Shown here: piece by piece, positions 7,607-15,786 of the stretch
Numbering within the stretch: position 1 is the first letter of the stretch
Layout of the letters: each line of letters opens with the position of its first letter
Source of the DNA: Victivallaceae bacterium
GTDB taxonomy: Bacteria > Verrucomicrobiota > Lentisphaeria > Victivallales > Victivallaceae
Assembly: GCA_016292515.1 (NCBI GenBank)
Contig: JAEDIJ010000010.1
Coordinates: forward strand, 1-55,619
Direction: 5' to 3'
Length of the DNA: 55,619 nt
Program-made: the position numbers and the translations under genes
The notes under the pieces: generated by a model
The model's input: the letters and a program-made list of their open reading frames with translations, nothing else
Told to the model about the DNA's origin: nothing
The model's database searches: none

Positions 7607-9613
7607 TCATTCTTTCGTAAAAGGGTCGAACATCGCGCGCAAGGCGGCGAGTTTTTCCAAGTAATAAGGGACGTTTTCATCGCGGACTTCCGGCGCGTCG
7701 TCCAACAGCCGGCTGTTCCCGACGACGGGAAGTTTTTTGCGGTCGCCCGTCACATAAAAACGGATGCGGTCTCCGGCGGCGTATTTTCTGCCGGAAGCGA
7801 GCGCAAGTTCATACGCCGCACTCCGCCTGCCGGTACCGGATTCGAGTTTTTTCCGGTAGCTTTCCGGCGAGTCGTTGAGGACTTCGCTCTTGGCGAATTT
7901 TTCCAGCGGAAGTTGACGCTCCGAAATCGCTTTTTCCAAACGGTCGGCGATCGAAGCGACTTTTGCCGGCTCTCCCGCAAGGAGCGCACCGACGCAATCG
8001 GCGATGAATTCCCGCTGAAACGGCTCCAATGCGCGCGATTTGAGTGCGGCGCCCGCGAGCGTCGTTTTGCCCGCGCGGTCGAGCAACGCGTAATTTTTGC
8101 TCTTGTAGGAAAACATCGCGCGGTAATCGCCGTCAAATTCGATCTCGATACCGGGAGGCAGCGTTTGCCGCAACGCCGTTTCGATTTCCAAAGCCGATAC
8201 GCCCTGCGGCAACTGGAAGTAGATGCCGTCGGTATCCAACTCGATCACCCGGCAGTCGCGTTCGCCGAGAAAATCGAGCATATTCCGCATGATTTCGCGT
8301 CCGCGCTCCGTCACGCGCGCGGCAAGCGCGTAATCGTTGAAGCACCCCTGCGCGAAACCGAGATAGCCGTAGAAACTGTTGATCAAAATTTTGAATGCGC
8401 TCTGCACGGCGGAAGCTTCGCGCTTTTCGATCGGATCGACGGCGTCGCGCGCACGGTCTTTGGCGGCGAGCCGGAAGCGGCGCAATTCGCCGAGCAGAGA
8501 GAGAAAAAGTCCCGTTTCGTCGCGTTGCGGAGCGCGTTTTTCCGCAAGCAATATCGAGGGATAAAGCGAGCGCACGTCGCAGTGAAGCACGTCGAAAAAG
8601 ACTCCGGCGGCGTCGCTTCGCGTCAACGCCCCCTCGAAAAACTGCGGCATTTCCGGCAACGGCACCGAAGCGCGCATCGTACCGCAGGCATCGACAAAGA
8701 GCGCGTCGAGCGACGAGCCGTTGCCGCGCAGAATGACCGATTGCAGACTCATCGGCAGAATTTGCGCCTGATAGAAGTAACTCGGCAGCCACATATCGCC
8801 GAGCTGGCGCATCACTTCGGTGCGCGTGCCGGCAAGCTGAAAATATCCGGCGAGATAATCGAGATCAAACGCCTCGAAGTCGCGGTAAACGGCATCGTGA
8901 AAGATCGCAAGATGCGTCAGATCGACCATTTCCCGCCCCGGAGCGGTAAAGACGAGGACATTCTGCTGACGTCCGTCGGTGACGAAACGGCTGCGCCGCG
9001 AAGCAAGCGGCGCGCCGTTTCTTCCGAAATCAAGCGGTATTTTTTCCTTTTTGGCGAGCGCGGCAAGTTCCGGCAGGACGCGCGAGGACAATTCCAGCCC
9101 CTCGATCACATCGGGGTCGCGTTCGGCGACAAGGCGTGTCAATTTTTCCAGAAACGCGCGCGCCGAAGCGTTGGAGATCGTCGTCCGCCAATGGGAAGTA
9201 TCGCTTAATTCCGCGGTAAAAATCCCCTCTTTGACGGCAAAATCCAGTTGCAGACGGCGCAAATCGTGAAAGGCGAGATCCTGATAGAGCCGGATTTTCT
9301 GATCGAAAAACGCCGCGCCCGCCGCGTCGCGCCATTTATAATAAGGTATCGCGCGCGTTTTCAACTCTCCGACGGCGGCGTCCAAAGACGCTTCATCGGG
9401 GAAAAAACTCAAAAAGTTGAGCGTGTTGCTCCCCGAAAGCATTTCGGCGTCGGGGAGAGTATCCGCCTTGGCGTGCAACAGCGGATAGCGGAAACTTCGC
9501 GTTTCCGCGCGAAAAGACGCACCGTTTGCAAAGTAGAGCGTCAGCGTATTTCCCGACGCCGACGCACCTCTCACGCCGGAAACACTTGAAAAGATCAGTG
9601 CCGAAAGATCCAT
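7607..9613 (-). CDS. Family-B DNA polymerase, exonuclease site degenerate
   Basis: A 668-residue family-B (archaeal/Pol II-like) DNA polymerase. The polymerase motifs are intact: A, DVRSLYPSI (346-354); B, KILINSFYG (408-416); C, DTDG (460-463), keeping both metal-binding Asp but with Gly in place of the usual Ser. A KxY-type element (SYKSKNYALLD) follows. The N-terminal region aligns with the 3'-5' exonuclease fold, but motif I reads LDFA (Asp124, Ala126) instead of DxE, and motif II (EGLELSSRVLPEL, 171-183) lacks the catalytic Asp. Proofreading is therefore probably lost. It starts one base after purO and ends two bases before the helicase gene. It is shorter than typical family-B enzymes (about 770-800). 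Confidence 0.88.
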   Translation of the reverse strand: MDLSALIFSSVSGVRGASASGNTLTLYFANGASFRAETRSFRYPLLHAKADTLPDAEMLSGSNTLNFLSFFPDEASLDAAVGELKTRAIPYYKWRDAAGAAFFDQKIRLYQDLAFHDLRRLQLDFAVKEGIFTAELSDTSHWRTTISNASARAFLEKLTRLVAERDPDVIEGLELSSRVLPELAALAKKEKIPLDFGRNGAPLASRRSRFVTDGRQQNVLVFTAPGREMVDLTHLAIFHDAVYRDFEAFDLDYLAGYFQLAGTRTEVMRQLGDMWLPSYFYQAQILPMSLQSVILRGNGSSLDALFVDACGTMRASVPLPEMPQFFEGALTRSDAAGVFFDVLHCDVRSLYPSILLAEKRAPQRDETGLFLSLLGELRRFRLAAKDRARDAVDPIEKREASAVQSAFKILINSFYGYLGFAQGCFNDYALAARVTERGREIMRNMLDFLGERDCRVIELDTDGIYFQLPQGVSALEIETALRQTLPPGIEIEFDGDYRAMFSYKSKNYALLDRAGKTTLAGAALKSRALEPFQREFIADCVGALLAGEPAKVASIADRLEKAISERQLPLEKFAKSEVLNDSPESYRKKLESGTGRRSAAYELALASGRKYAAGDRIRFYVTGDRKKLPVVGNSRLLDDAPEVRDENVPYYLEKLAALRAMFDPFTKE

Positions 9614-9614
9614 C

Positions 9615-10256
9615 TTACCGGACGATCTGCAATCCGAGCGCAAATTCCCCATCTTCCGCGAGTGCCGCCGCCGAAGTCACCGGATGATCGAATCCGGCGA
9701 AAACGCCGCCGTCGATGACGTACTGCGCCGCACAGTCCTGACAGGCGGCTTCAAAGCCCTCGCCTTTCTGCTCGTCGCAGGGGCGGTTGCATTCGTAGGT
9801 CGAGAGGTACTGGACGACGCCCGGAGTCAACTGGAACTGGCGCACGAGCAACGCATCCTTGCGGATGATGCCCAAAAAGCCGACCGGTTCCGACACGTGC
9901 GTCACCGCGACGATGCGCGGCGTATTGAGCGAATCGTGCTCGTAATCGAGCGCGAGCAAGCCCAGACTGATCGCGTCGCGGACATTCATGCCGCTGTCGA
10001 TCTTTTCGGCGATCGGGTCGGTCTGCGAACCGTTGGTCGCGACTGCCCAGACTTTGCCCGCGATGCGCAGGCAATTGTAGCTGATGTAGGGGTTCTTGGC
10101 GAGGTCGCCCTCCGCGCCGGGGCGCGGCACGATGGCGATGCCTTTGTCATTGGTCACCGCCTGACGGTTGGGGAAACTCCGGGAGGAGACCCGGTAAAGC
10201 GCCGCATTTTTACCCGAAAGGGTCTGTCCGATCGCCACGATTCTGCCGAGATACAT
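9615..10256 (-). CDS. purO: Archaeal-type IMP cyclohydrolase (PurO-like)
   Basis: A 213-residue protein with the PurO/IMP cyclohydrolase fold signature: MYLGRIVAIGQT at the N-terminus, YRVSSRSFPNR (21-31), SYNCLRI, and TNGSQTDPI. PurO closes FAICAR to IMP, the last step of purine synthesis, normally done in bacteria by the C-terminal... N-terminal cyclohydrolase part of PurH. The family was first characterised in methanogens. It lies in a run of DNA and RNA maintenance genes rather than with other pur genes. Whether this genome also has PurH cannot be judged here. The gene ends one base before the polB start. Confidence 0.88.
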   Translation of the reverse strand: MYLGRIVAIGQTLSGKNAALYRVSSRSFPNRQAVTNDKGIAIVPRPGAEGDLAKNPYISYNCLRIAGKVWAVATNGSQTDPIAEKIDSGMNVRDAISLGLLALDYEHDSLNTPRIVAVTHVSEPVGFLGIIRKDALLVRQFQLTPGVVQYLSTYECNRPCDEQKGEGFEAACQDCAAQYVIDGGVFAGFDHPVTSAAALAEDGEFALGLQIVR

Positions 10257-10280
10257 TTTCTTTTTTCCTTTCTTTACAGA

Positions 10281-10922
10281 TTACCAACGCAGAGCGAGAA
10301 TAGACAAATAGTGACACAGCACGCCGCAAAAGGTCGCGACGTGCCACCAGGCGTGCGCGAAAGGCACGCGTTTGACGTACAAGGCGATGCCGCCCGTGTA
10401 GGCGATGCCGCCCGCAAAAAGCAAAATCACGGCAAGCCGCGGAAACGCGCGGCAGATCGGGACGATGTAAAGCAACGCGCACCACCCCATCAGGACGTAC
10501 AAGACGAGGTCGATCTTATGAAATTTCTGCGAAAGGGTGAATTTCATCACCGTCCCGGCGACGGCGAGCAGCCACAGTGCCGTGAGCAGTCCCGCGCTGA
10601 ATTTGCCGTAAAGCGGATCGACGAGCAGGATCGGCGTGTAAGTTCCCGCGATCAGATAATAGATCGCGCAATGGTCGATCTTGCGCGCGAAAACGCGCTT
10701 TTTTTCCGCCGTCGTCGCGTGGTAGTTCGCCGAAGAAAAAAAGGAGCCGAGGATCGTGAGATAATAGACGCAAACTCCGATTTTGACGCGCAAAGGATCG
10801 GCGGCAAAAAGCATCCATAAGGGGATGATCGAAAACAGAAAAAGCAATCCGCCGATCAGATGCGTCCAGGTATTCGCCCGCTCCTCGGAAGCCGTATAAG
10901 TTTTCAATTCCTGATTTTCCAT
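10281..10922 (-). CDS. Hemolysin III / TrhA-family (PAQR-like) membrane protein
   Basis: A 213-residue integral membrane protein with about seven hydrophobic segments. Family marks are NTWTHLIGG near the N-terminus, SANYHATTAEKKRVFARKIDH, IAGTYTPILL, and the C-terminal HAWWHVATFCGVLCHY with the histidines that bind zinc in the progestin/adipoQ-receptor superfamily. The function is a predicted membrane hydrolase or membrane-homeostasis protein; the haemolysin name is historical. It starts 12 bp after the recR stop and is followed by purO after 24 bp. Confidence 0.88.
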   Translation of the reverse strand: MENQELKTYTASEERANTWTHLIGGLLFLFSIIPLWMLFAADPLRVKIGVCVYYLTILGSFFSSANYHATTAEKKRVFARKIDHCAIYYLIAGTYTPILLVDPLYGKFSAGLLTALWLLAVAGTVMKFTLSQKFHKIDLVLYVLMGWCALLYIVPICRAFPRLAVILLFAGGIAYTGGIALYVKRVPFAHAWWHVATFCGVLCHYLSILALRW

Positions 10923-10934
10923 CGCGGATATTCC

Positions 10935-11537
10935 TCAATTTCTGCCGTTGAAAGCGGCGGCGATCGTCGCCGCGTCGGCAAAGGAAAGATTCGCACCGGC
11001 GGGCAATCCCTGCGCGGGCCGGGTGATCTTGACGGGGTATTTCGCGAGCAGTTCCGAGAGGAAAACCGCCGTTGCCCGCCCCTCGACGTCGCTGGTCAAA
11101 GCGAGGATGACCTCTCTTGCTTCGGGAGAAGCCGCGCGCTCCATCAGATTTTTCAAATTGAGATTCGCGCCGTTTTCCGAAGAAAGCGGATCAAGTTTGC
11201 CGCCCAGCACCACATAAACGCCGCGGAATTCGCGGCTGGACTCGACGGCGATGAGCTGCATCATATTTTCGACAACGCAGATCACCGAAGCGTCGCGGCT
11301 TGCGTCATCGCAGACGGCGCAAAGTTTCCCGTGCGAAGCGAGCGCGCCGCAACGGGGGCAGCGCGTCACGCTTTCGGGAAGCGCGGCGATCAGATTTCCG
11401 AGCGAAACGATCTCCTCCTGCGGCTGTTTCAGCAACGCCGAAACCATCCGTTCGGCGCCGCGCCGCCCGACGCCGGGCAACTGCTTGAAACGGCCGATGA
11501 GTTCCTCGATTTCCTCCGGATACGCGATCGCTCTCAT
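10935..11537 (-). CDS. recR: Recombination protein RecR
   Basis: A 200-residue RecR of normal length. It has a helix-hairpin-helix region (FKQLPGVGRRGAERM, 17-31), a four-cysteine zinc finger (CPRCGALASHGKLCAVC), and a Toprim domain beginning ICVVENMMQLIAVE. RecR acts with RecO and RecF to load RecA at single-strand gaps. It follows ybaB by 9 bp, the conserved bacterial ybaB-recR order; dnaX, often the upstream partner, is absent and replaced by secDF. Confidence 0.96.
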   Translation of the reverse strand: MRAIAYPEEIEELIGRFKQLPGVGRRGAERMVSALLKQPQEEIVSLGNLIAALPESVTRCPRCGALASHGKLCAVCDDASRDASVICVVENMMQLIAVESSREFRGVYVVLGGKLDPLSSENGANLNLKNLMERAASPEAREVILALTSDVEGRATAVFLSELLAKYPVKITRPAQGLPAGANLSFADAATIAAAFNGRN

Positions 11538-11546
11538 TTTCCCGTC

Positions 11547-11852
11547 TTAAAAAACGCCCGGCAAGTCGATGCCGCCGGTGATTTCCTGCATTTTGGCGCG
11601 CATCGCCTGTTTCGCCGTCATCAGTGCCTGATTGACGGCTTCGCGCGACAGATTGGCGACCGACGCGGGGTCGGTGCCCGGCGCGACTTCAAGACGGCGC
11701 ACTTCAAAGTCGCCGCTCACCACGGCGGTCACGCCGCCGCAACTGCCCGTGAATTCAAGTTTCGGCAACTCCTCTTTAAGAGCCGCGACCCCCGCCTGAA
11801 TTTCCTTGACGCGCCCGAGGAGCGACGCCATTTGTCCCAAATTACCGAACAT
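11547..11852 (-). CDS. ybaB: YbaB/EbfC nucleoid-associated protein
   Basis: A 101-residue YbaB/EbfC-family DNA-binding protein that forms dimers and coats DNA. The N-terminal MFGNLGQMASLLGRVKEIQA helix, the central EFTGSCGGVTAVVSGDFEV sheet, and a C-terminal AMRAKMQEITGGIDLPG match the family. It starts one base after the secDF stop and is followed directly by recR. Confidence 0.93.
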   Translation of the reverse strand: MFGNLGQMASLLGRVKEIQAGVAALKEELPKLEFTGSCGGVTAVVSGDFEVRRLEVAPGTDPASVANLSREAVNQALMTAKQAMRAKMQEITGGIDLPGVF

Positions 11853-11853
11853 T

Positions 11854-14433
11854 TTATTTTTTCTCCGTCAGAAGTTGGGCTTTTCCCGCCTTGCGGTTCG
11901 CCCGGTGTTGCTGCCACTTCGCGAGCGTCGGCGCCGCAATGAAAATCGAGGAAAACGTGCCGAGCACCACGCCGAGCATCATGATCAACACGAAATCGTT
12001 GATCGCCACGCCGCCGCCGATCAGCAAAATGAAAACGACGATGAAAGTCGTCACACTGGTCAGCATCGTCCGGCTCAACGTCAGATTGATCGACGCGTTG
12101 ACGATCTCGTTGAAGCGCGCGTGCGGCATCAGCTTGATGTTTTCGCGGATGCGGTCAAAGATGACCACCTTGTCGTTGATTGAGTAACCGATCACCGTCA
12201 ACAGCGCGGCGACGGCGTTCAGCGAGATCGTGCGTCCGAGCACGAGGTAAATGCCGAGTACGATCATAACGTCGTGCGCGAGCATCACCACGCCGGTCAT
12301 CGCGTAGGTGTATTCGTAACGGAAAGCGATGTAAAGACCGATGCCGATCAGCGACAGCGCGACCGCGATCAACGCGCTCTTGGTGAACTGCCAGCCGATC
12401 AGACCGCCGACGCTGCTCTCCTGTCCGCCGTCGAACTTGGCGGCGAGGAATTCCTGGTTAAGCAACGCGCTGATCGCCTCTTTCGGACTGTGCCCCTCGT
12501 TGCGTCCCGAAAGGTCGTCGCGGATGAGGATTTCAAGCGTGCCGTTGTTTTTGGCGTCTTTGTCCGCGGTATTGGCACCGAGGTTGAATTTGTAGGTCGC
12601 CTGCGGTTCCTTGTACCCCGCCGCCGAGAGAGCCTTTTCGATCTTCTCCTGCGGGATCTGCTCCGCGTAGTTGAAAGTCACCGTCGTGCCGCCCGTGAAG
12701 TCAACGCTGAGGACGTCTTTGCCGCGAATGGCAAACATCGCGATGCAGAGCGCGACCAGCGCGAGCGTGCAGACGAGAGCCTTTTTGTAGTTGCCGACGA
12801 AATTGAACTTCGTATTGCGGAAGGTCGTCAGCATCGTGATCTTGTGAAGTTTGTTGAACTTGAAAAGGTAGTCGTAGACCAGCCGCGTCACGATCAGCGC
12901 GGTAAAGAGACTCGAAAGAATACCGATGCTCAACGTCACGGCGAAACCCTTGACGGCGCCGGTGCCGACGTACATCAGAATGATCGAAGTGAGCAAGGTC
13001 GTCAAGTTGGAGTCCAAAACCGCCGACATCGACTTCTTGTAGCCGCGGTCGACCGCCATTTGCAGACTTTTGCCGGAAGCAAGTTCCTCGCGGATGCGTT
13101 CGTAGACCAGCACGTTGGCGTCAACCGCCATACCGATCGTCAGCACGATACCGGCGATGCCCGGCAGCGTCAGCGTGCAGTTGAATGCCGCCATCGAGCC
13201 GAGGATGAGCAAGATGTTGAGCGCGAGCGCAAAAACGGCGATGAATCCGCTCGCGTGGTAGTAGATAAGCATAAAGACCGCGACACAGCAGATCGAGAGC
13301 AACCCGACCCACACGCCGTTGGAAATATGCGCCGCGCCGAGTTTCGGGTCGGTGTCAAAAGTCGCTTTGAGTTTGATCTCAAAGGGGACGCTGCCGGAGG
13401 AAAGCGCATCGGAAATGCTTTTCAATTCCTCCTCCGAGAAATTTCCGGAAATCGACGCGCTGCCGCCGGTGATCGCGTCCTTGATGTTGGGCGCGCAGTA
13501 GCACTTGCCGTCGAGGACGATCGCCAGCTGACGGCCGACGTTGGCGCGGGTGACACGGCCGAAATCCTCGGCGCCCTGCTGATTGAACTGCAACGCGATC
13601 GACCGCTGACCGAATTGATCCTTGGTCGGCATCGCCTTGGAGATATCCTTGCCCTCCATCTCGACCTTTTCGGCGACGTAGTAGTAATTGACGCGCGGTT
13701 TTCCGGCGTGATCGGTGGAAACGCACTTCATCAATTCATATCCGCGCACACGGTGCATATTGGGATGGCGGAAAAATTCGGGATCCTTGCTCTGGGCTTC
13801 GGCGACGAGCTTGTCGCTTTCGGGGTGGACGAGACGGAAGCGCAGTTTCGCGCTCATTAAGATCAATTCCTGCAACTTCACCTTTTCGTCCTTGGAAACG
13901 ACGGGGGCGCGCAACGAGATGAATTTGTCGCCGGAAGGGGAGATCTCCGCCTCGAAAATCCCCTGCTTCTCCAAACGGCTGCGCAAGGTTTCGATCTGGA
14001 CGTCGCGGTAGTGGTCGAAATTGTTTTTGACCTCATCCGAAGCGTTGCTGTCATCCAGTTCGAGGAAAAATTCCACGCCGCCGGCGAGATCGAGACCGAG
14101 GCGAATCCTGCCCGCCGCTTCCTTGCGGACGAGACCGATCACGTCGCGGTTGTTTTCAAGACCGTCGCTGACGGCGAGCATCGGAGCGAGTTCCACGCCC
14201 TTGTTTTCGGCGGCTTCAAGCAGCGCCTGCGACTGAAAGAGGTCGGGCTTTTCCTGTTGCAGACGGCGCGCGTCCGCGACGATCGCCGCGGCGGCGGGAT
14301 CTTTTTTGTCGCGCAGCAATTCCGTAAAAACGTCGTAGTAATCGCGTTCGCCGAGCGGAAAAACCGCAAAGGCGAAAATCCCGATGACCAGCGCGACGAC
14401 CGCCGTCCGGAAAATCAACATCGATTTGTCCAT
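11854..14433 (-). CDS. secDF: Fused protein translocase subunit SecDF
   Basis: An 859-residue fusion of SecD (about 1-540) and SecF (about 545-859), the proton-driven membrane partners of SecYEG that pull exported proteins across. The SecD half has an N-terminal membrane segment (7-27), a long periplasmic domain, and the GSMAAFNCTLTLPGIAGIVL / GMAVDANVLVYERIREEL signature. The SecF half has DFTGGTTV and IGYSINDKVVIFDRIREN. About twelve membrane segments are expected. The start codon overlaps the yajC stop by one base. Confidence 0.96.
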   Translation of the reverse strand: MDKSMLIFRTAVVALVIGIFAFAVFPLGERDYYDVFTELLRDKKDPAAAAIVADARRLQQEKPDLFQSQALLEAAENKGVELAPMLAVSDGLENNRDVIGLVRKEAAGRIRLGLDLAGGVEFFLELDDSNASDEVKNNFDHYRDVQIETLRSRLEKQGIFEAEISPSGDKFISLRAPVVSKDEKVKLQELILMSAKLRFRLVHPESDKLVAEAQSKDPEFFRHPNMHRVRGYELMKCVSTDHAGKPRVNYYYVAEKVEMEGKDISKAMPTKDQFGQRSIALQFNQQGAEDFGRVTRANVGRQLAIVLDGKCYCAPNIKDAITGGSASISGNFSEEELKSISDALSSGSVPFEIKLKATFDTDPKLGAAHISNGVWVGLLSICCVAVFMLIYYHASGFIAVFALALNILLILGSMAAFNCTLTLPGIAGIVLTIGMAVDANVLVYERIREELASGKSLQMAVDRGYKKSMSAVLDSNLTTLLTSIILMYVGTGAVKGFAVTLSIGILSSLFTALIVTRLVYDYLFKFNKLHKITMLTTFRNTKFNFVGNYKKALVCTLALVALCIAMFAIRGKDVLSVDFTGGTTVTFNYAEQIPQEKIEKALSAAGYKEPQATYKFNLGANTADKDAKNNGTLEILIRDDLSGRNEGHSPKEAISALLNQEFLAAKFDGGQESSVGGLIGWQFTKSALIAVALSLIGIGLYIAFRYEYTYAMTGVVMLAHDVMIVLGIYLVLGRTISLNAVAALLTVIGYSINDKVVIFDRIRENIKLMPHARFNEIVNASINLTLSRTMLTSVTTFIVVFILLIGGGVAINDFVLIMMLGVVLGTFSSIFIAAPTLAKWQQHRANRKAGKAQLLTEKK

Positions 14434-14792
14434 TATTTCGTTTCTTCCTTTTTGACCGAGGGCATTTCAGCGGCTTTTTCCTCCTTGACGATCACTTCGG
14501 CGATGCCCGCCTTGGCGATCTTAATCTTGACGTTGGGCGCGATCTCGACGATGAAAAAATCCTCCGCCACGCTGTCGATTTTGCCGTAAATGCCGCAACT
14601 GAGCATCACTTCGGTACCCTTGACGATGGAATCGAGCATCTGCTGACGCTTCTGCTGCTGTTTTTTCTGCCCGCGGGACATAAAGAACATAAAGACGATC
14701 ATAATGAGAATGATCGGCATAAAGGACATCAGTCCGCCCGCGGCGCCCCCGGCGGCTCCACCTTCGGCAAGAATCAAAGAATCGTACAACAT
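14433..14792 (-). CDS. yajC: Preprotein translocase subunit YajC
   Basis: A 119-residue YajC: one membrane segment (GLMSFMPIILIMIVFMFFM) followed by the basic SRGQKKQQQKRQQMLDSI and the small beta domain GTEVMLSCGIYGKIDSV. The acidic, lysine-rich C-terminal tail is family-like. It joins the SecDF complex. Start chosen at 14792 because GGAG lies nine bases upstream; a GTG two codons earlier lies too close to that site. It directly precedes secDF, as in many bacteria. Confidence 0.93.
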   Translation of the reverse strand: MLYDSLILAEGGAAGGAAGGLMSFMPIILIMIVFMFFMSRGQKKQQQKRQQMLDSIVKGTEVMLSCGIYGKIDSVAEDFFIVEIAPNVKIKIAKAGIAEVIVKEEKAAEMPSVKKEETK

Positions 14793-14828
14793 TTTCACTT
14801 TCTCCTTTTGGTTATTTTCGGTTTCAAC

Positions 14829-15674
14829 TCAAACCGTTTTGAACTCATATTTCCCATACATTGCGGCAATCGCCGCGTGATCGGTCAAATCCTTTTGCTC
14901 CGCCGCCGCGAGAACTCGCGACGGCGTCGCGTTGCGGCAGTACAGCTCGCGCGCCAGCACGAGATGCTCCGCCGCCGAAATTTTTCCCGGCAAGTGCAGT
15001 TGCCACGCCGCGCATTTCGCCGCGGCAAGTTTCGCGATCTTTTCCGCCTCGCGGAGCGTTTCGCCGGGGAAATTCTCCTCCCCGATCTCCAACGCGCGGT
15101 GCGCCGAGAGGACAAAACGCCTGCCGCGATACTCCTCCGGCATCGGCGACGCCGCTTTTTCCTCCGGCGCAAAGACGATGCAAGTCGCGCCGCAGTCCAG
15201 CAACCGCGCCGCCGCGGCGGCGTCCTTTGCCGTACCGACCAGAGCATAACGCTTTTGCATCCCGTCGGCAAAGGCGGCAAAGGTCATACGGTCGCGCACA
15301 AGAGGCAATTCCGCCTCGTTTTCCGCCAAGATCGATTCCACGCCCTTCCCCGGAAGCGACGGCACGCACTTCGGACAATGCCGGCGCAACGCCGATGCGT
15401 TTTTGCCGTCGCACGATGCCGTCAGCAACACGGCACCGCCGGGAAGCGGTTCTTTTTCTCCGACGAAATTTTCCGGCAAATACTTTTCACGCAAAGCGGC
15501 GACGCCGAGACACATTTTTTCGCCGTTTTGCGCCAAAAAAATCACCACGCGGTCGCCGAAACGCAAAAATGCACGTTCCCCGACACACCAGCCGCCGTGA
15601 GACAACCCGATCGGCGCATCCCAAGAGGACGGTCTGCCCAGAAGCGTCAGCAATCCCGCGGCGATCTCTTTCAC
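14829..15674 (-). CDS. Hypothetical protein, 281 aa
   Basis: I do not recognise this family. No signal peptide or membrane span is evident. The protein has scattered cysteines (HCPKCVPSLPG about 99-109; CGATCIVFAPE about 160-170) and an Ala/Leu-rich helical C-terminal half. It starts with GTG at 15674 after AAAGGA and is the first gene of the run leading into yajC-secDF, 30 bp from yajC. A clear promoter (15707-15735) precedes it. Codon usage matches its neighbours, so it looks native. Confidence 0.75.
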   Translation of the reverse strand: MKEIAAGLLTLLGRPSSWDAPIGLSHGGWCVGERAFLRFGDRVVIFLAQNGEKMCLGVAALREKYLPENFVGEKEPLPGGAVLLTASCDGKNASALRRHCPKCVPSLPGKGVESILAENEAELPLVRDRMTFAAFADGMQKRYALVGTAKDAAAAARLLDCGATCIVFAPEEKAASPMPEEYRGRRFVLSAHRALEIGEENFPGETLREAEKIAKLAAAKCAAWQLHLPGKISAAEHLVLARELYCRNATPSRVLAAAEQKDLTDHAAIAAMYGKYEFKTV

Positions 15675-15706
15675 GGCTTTTTCGTCCTTTCGTCTTTATC
15701 GCGGTT

Positions 15707-15735
15707 AATATATCACGCGTGCGGGGAAGTTGCAA
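15707..15735 (-). promoter_or_regulatory. Promoter for hypothetical-yajC-secDF run
   Basis: On the minus strand TTGCAA (15730-15735), 17 bp, TATATT (15707-15712), 33 bp ahead of the GTG at 15674. It points away from the plus-strand promoter at 15750-15777. Confidence 0.7.
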
Positions 15736-15749
15736 GGCGTAAACTCAAC

Positions 15750-15777
15750 TTGACTATCGCAAAATCGGCGATATATT
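15750..15777 (+). promoter_or_regulatory. Promoter for HD-domain gene (near-leaderless)
   Basis: TTGACT (15750-15755), 16 bp, TATATT (15772-15777). The start codon at 15787 lies only nine bases after the -10, so transcription would begin about one to four bases before the ATG. Confidence 0.65.
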
Positions 15778-15786
15778 ATGCGCACG

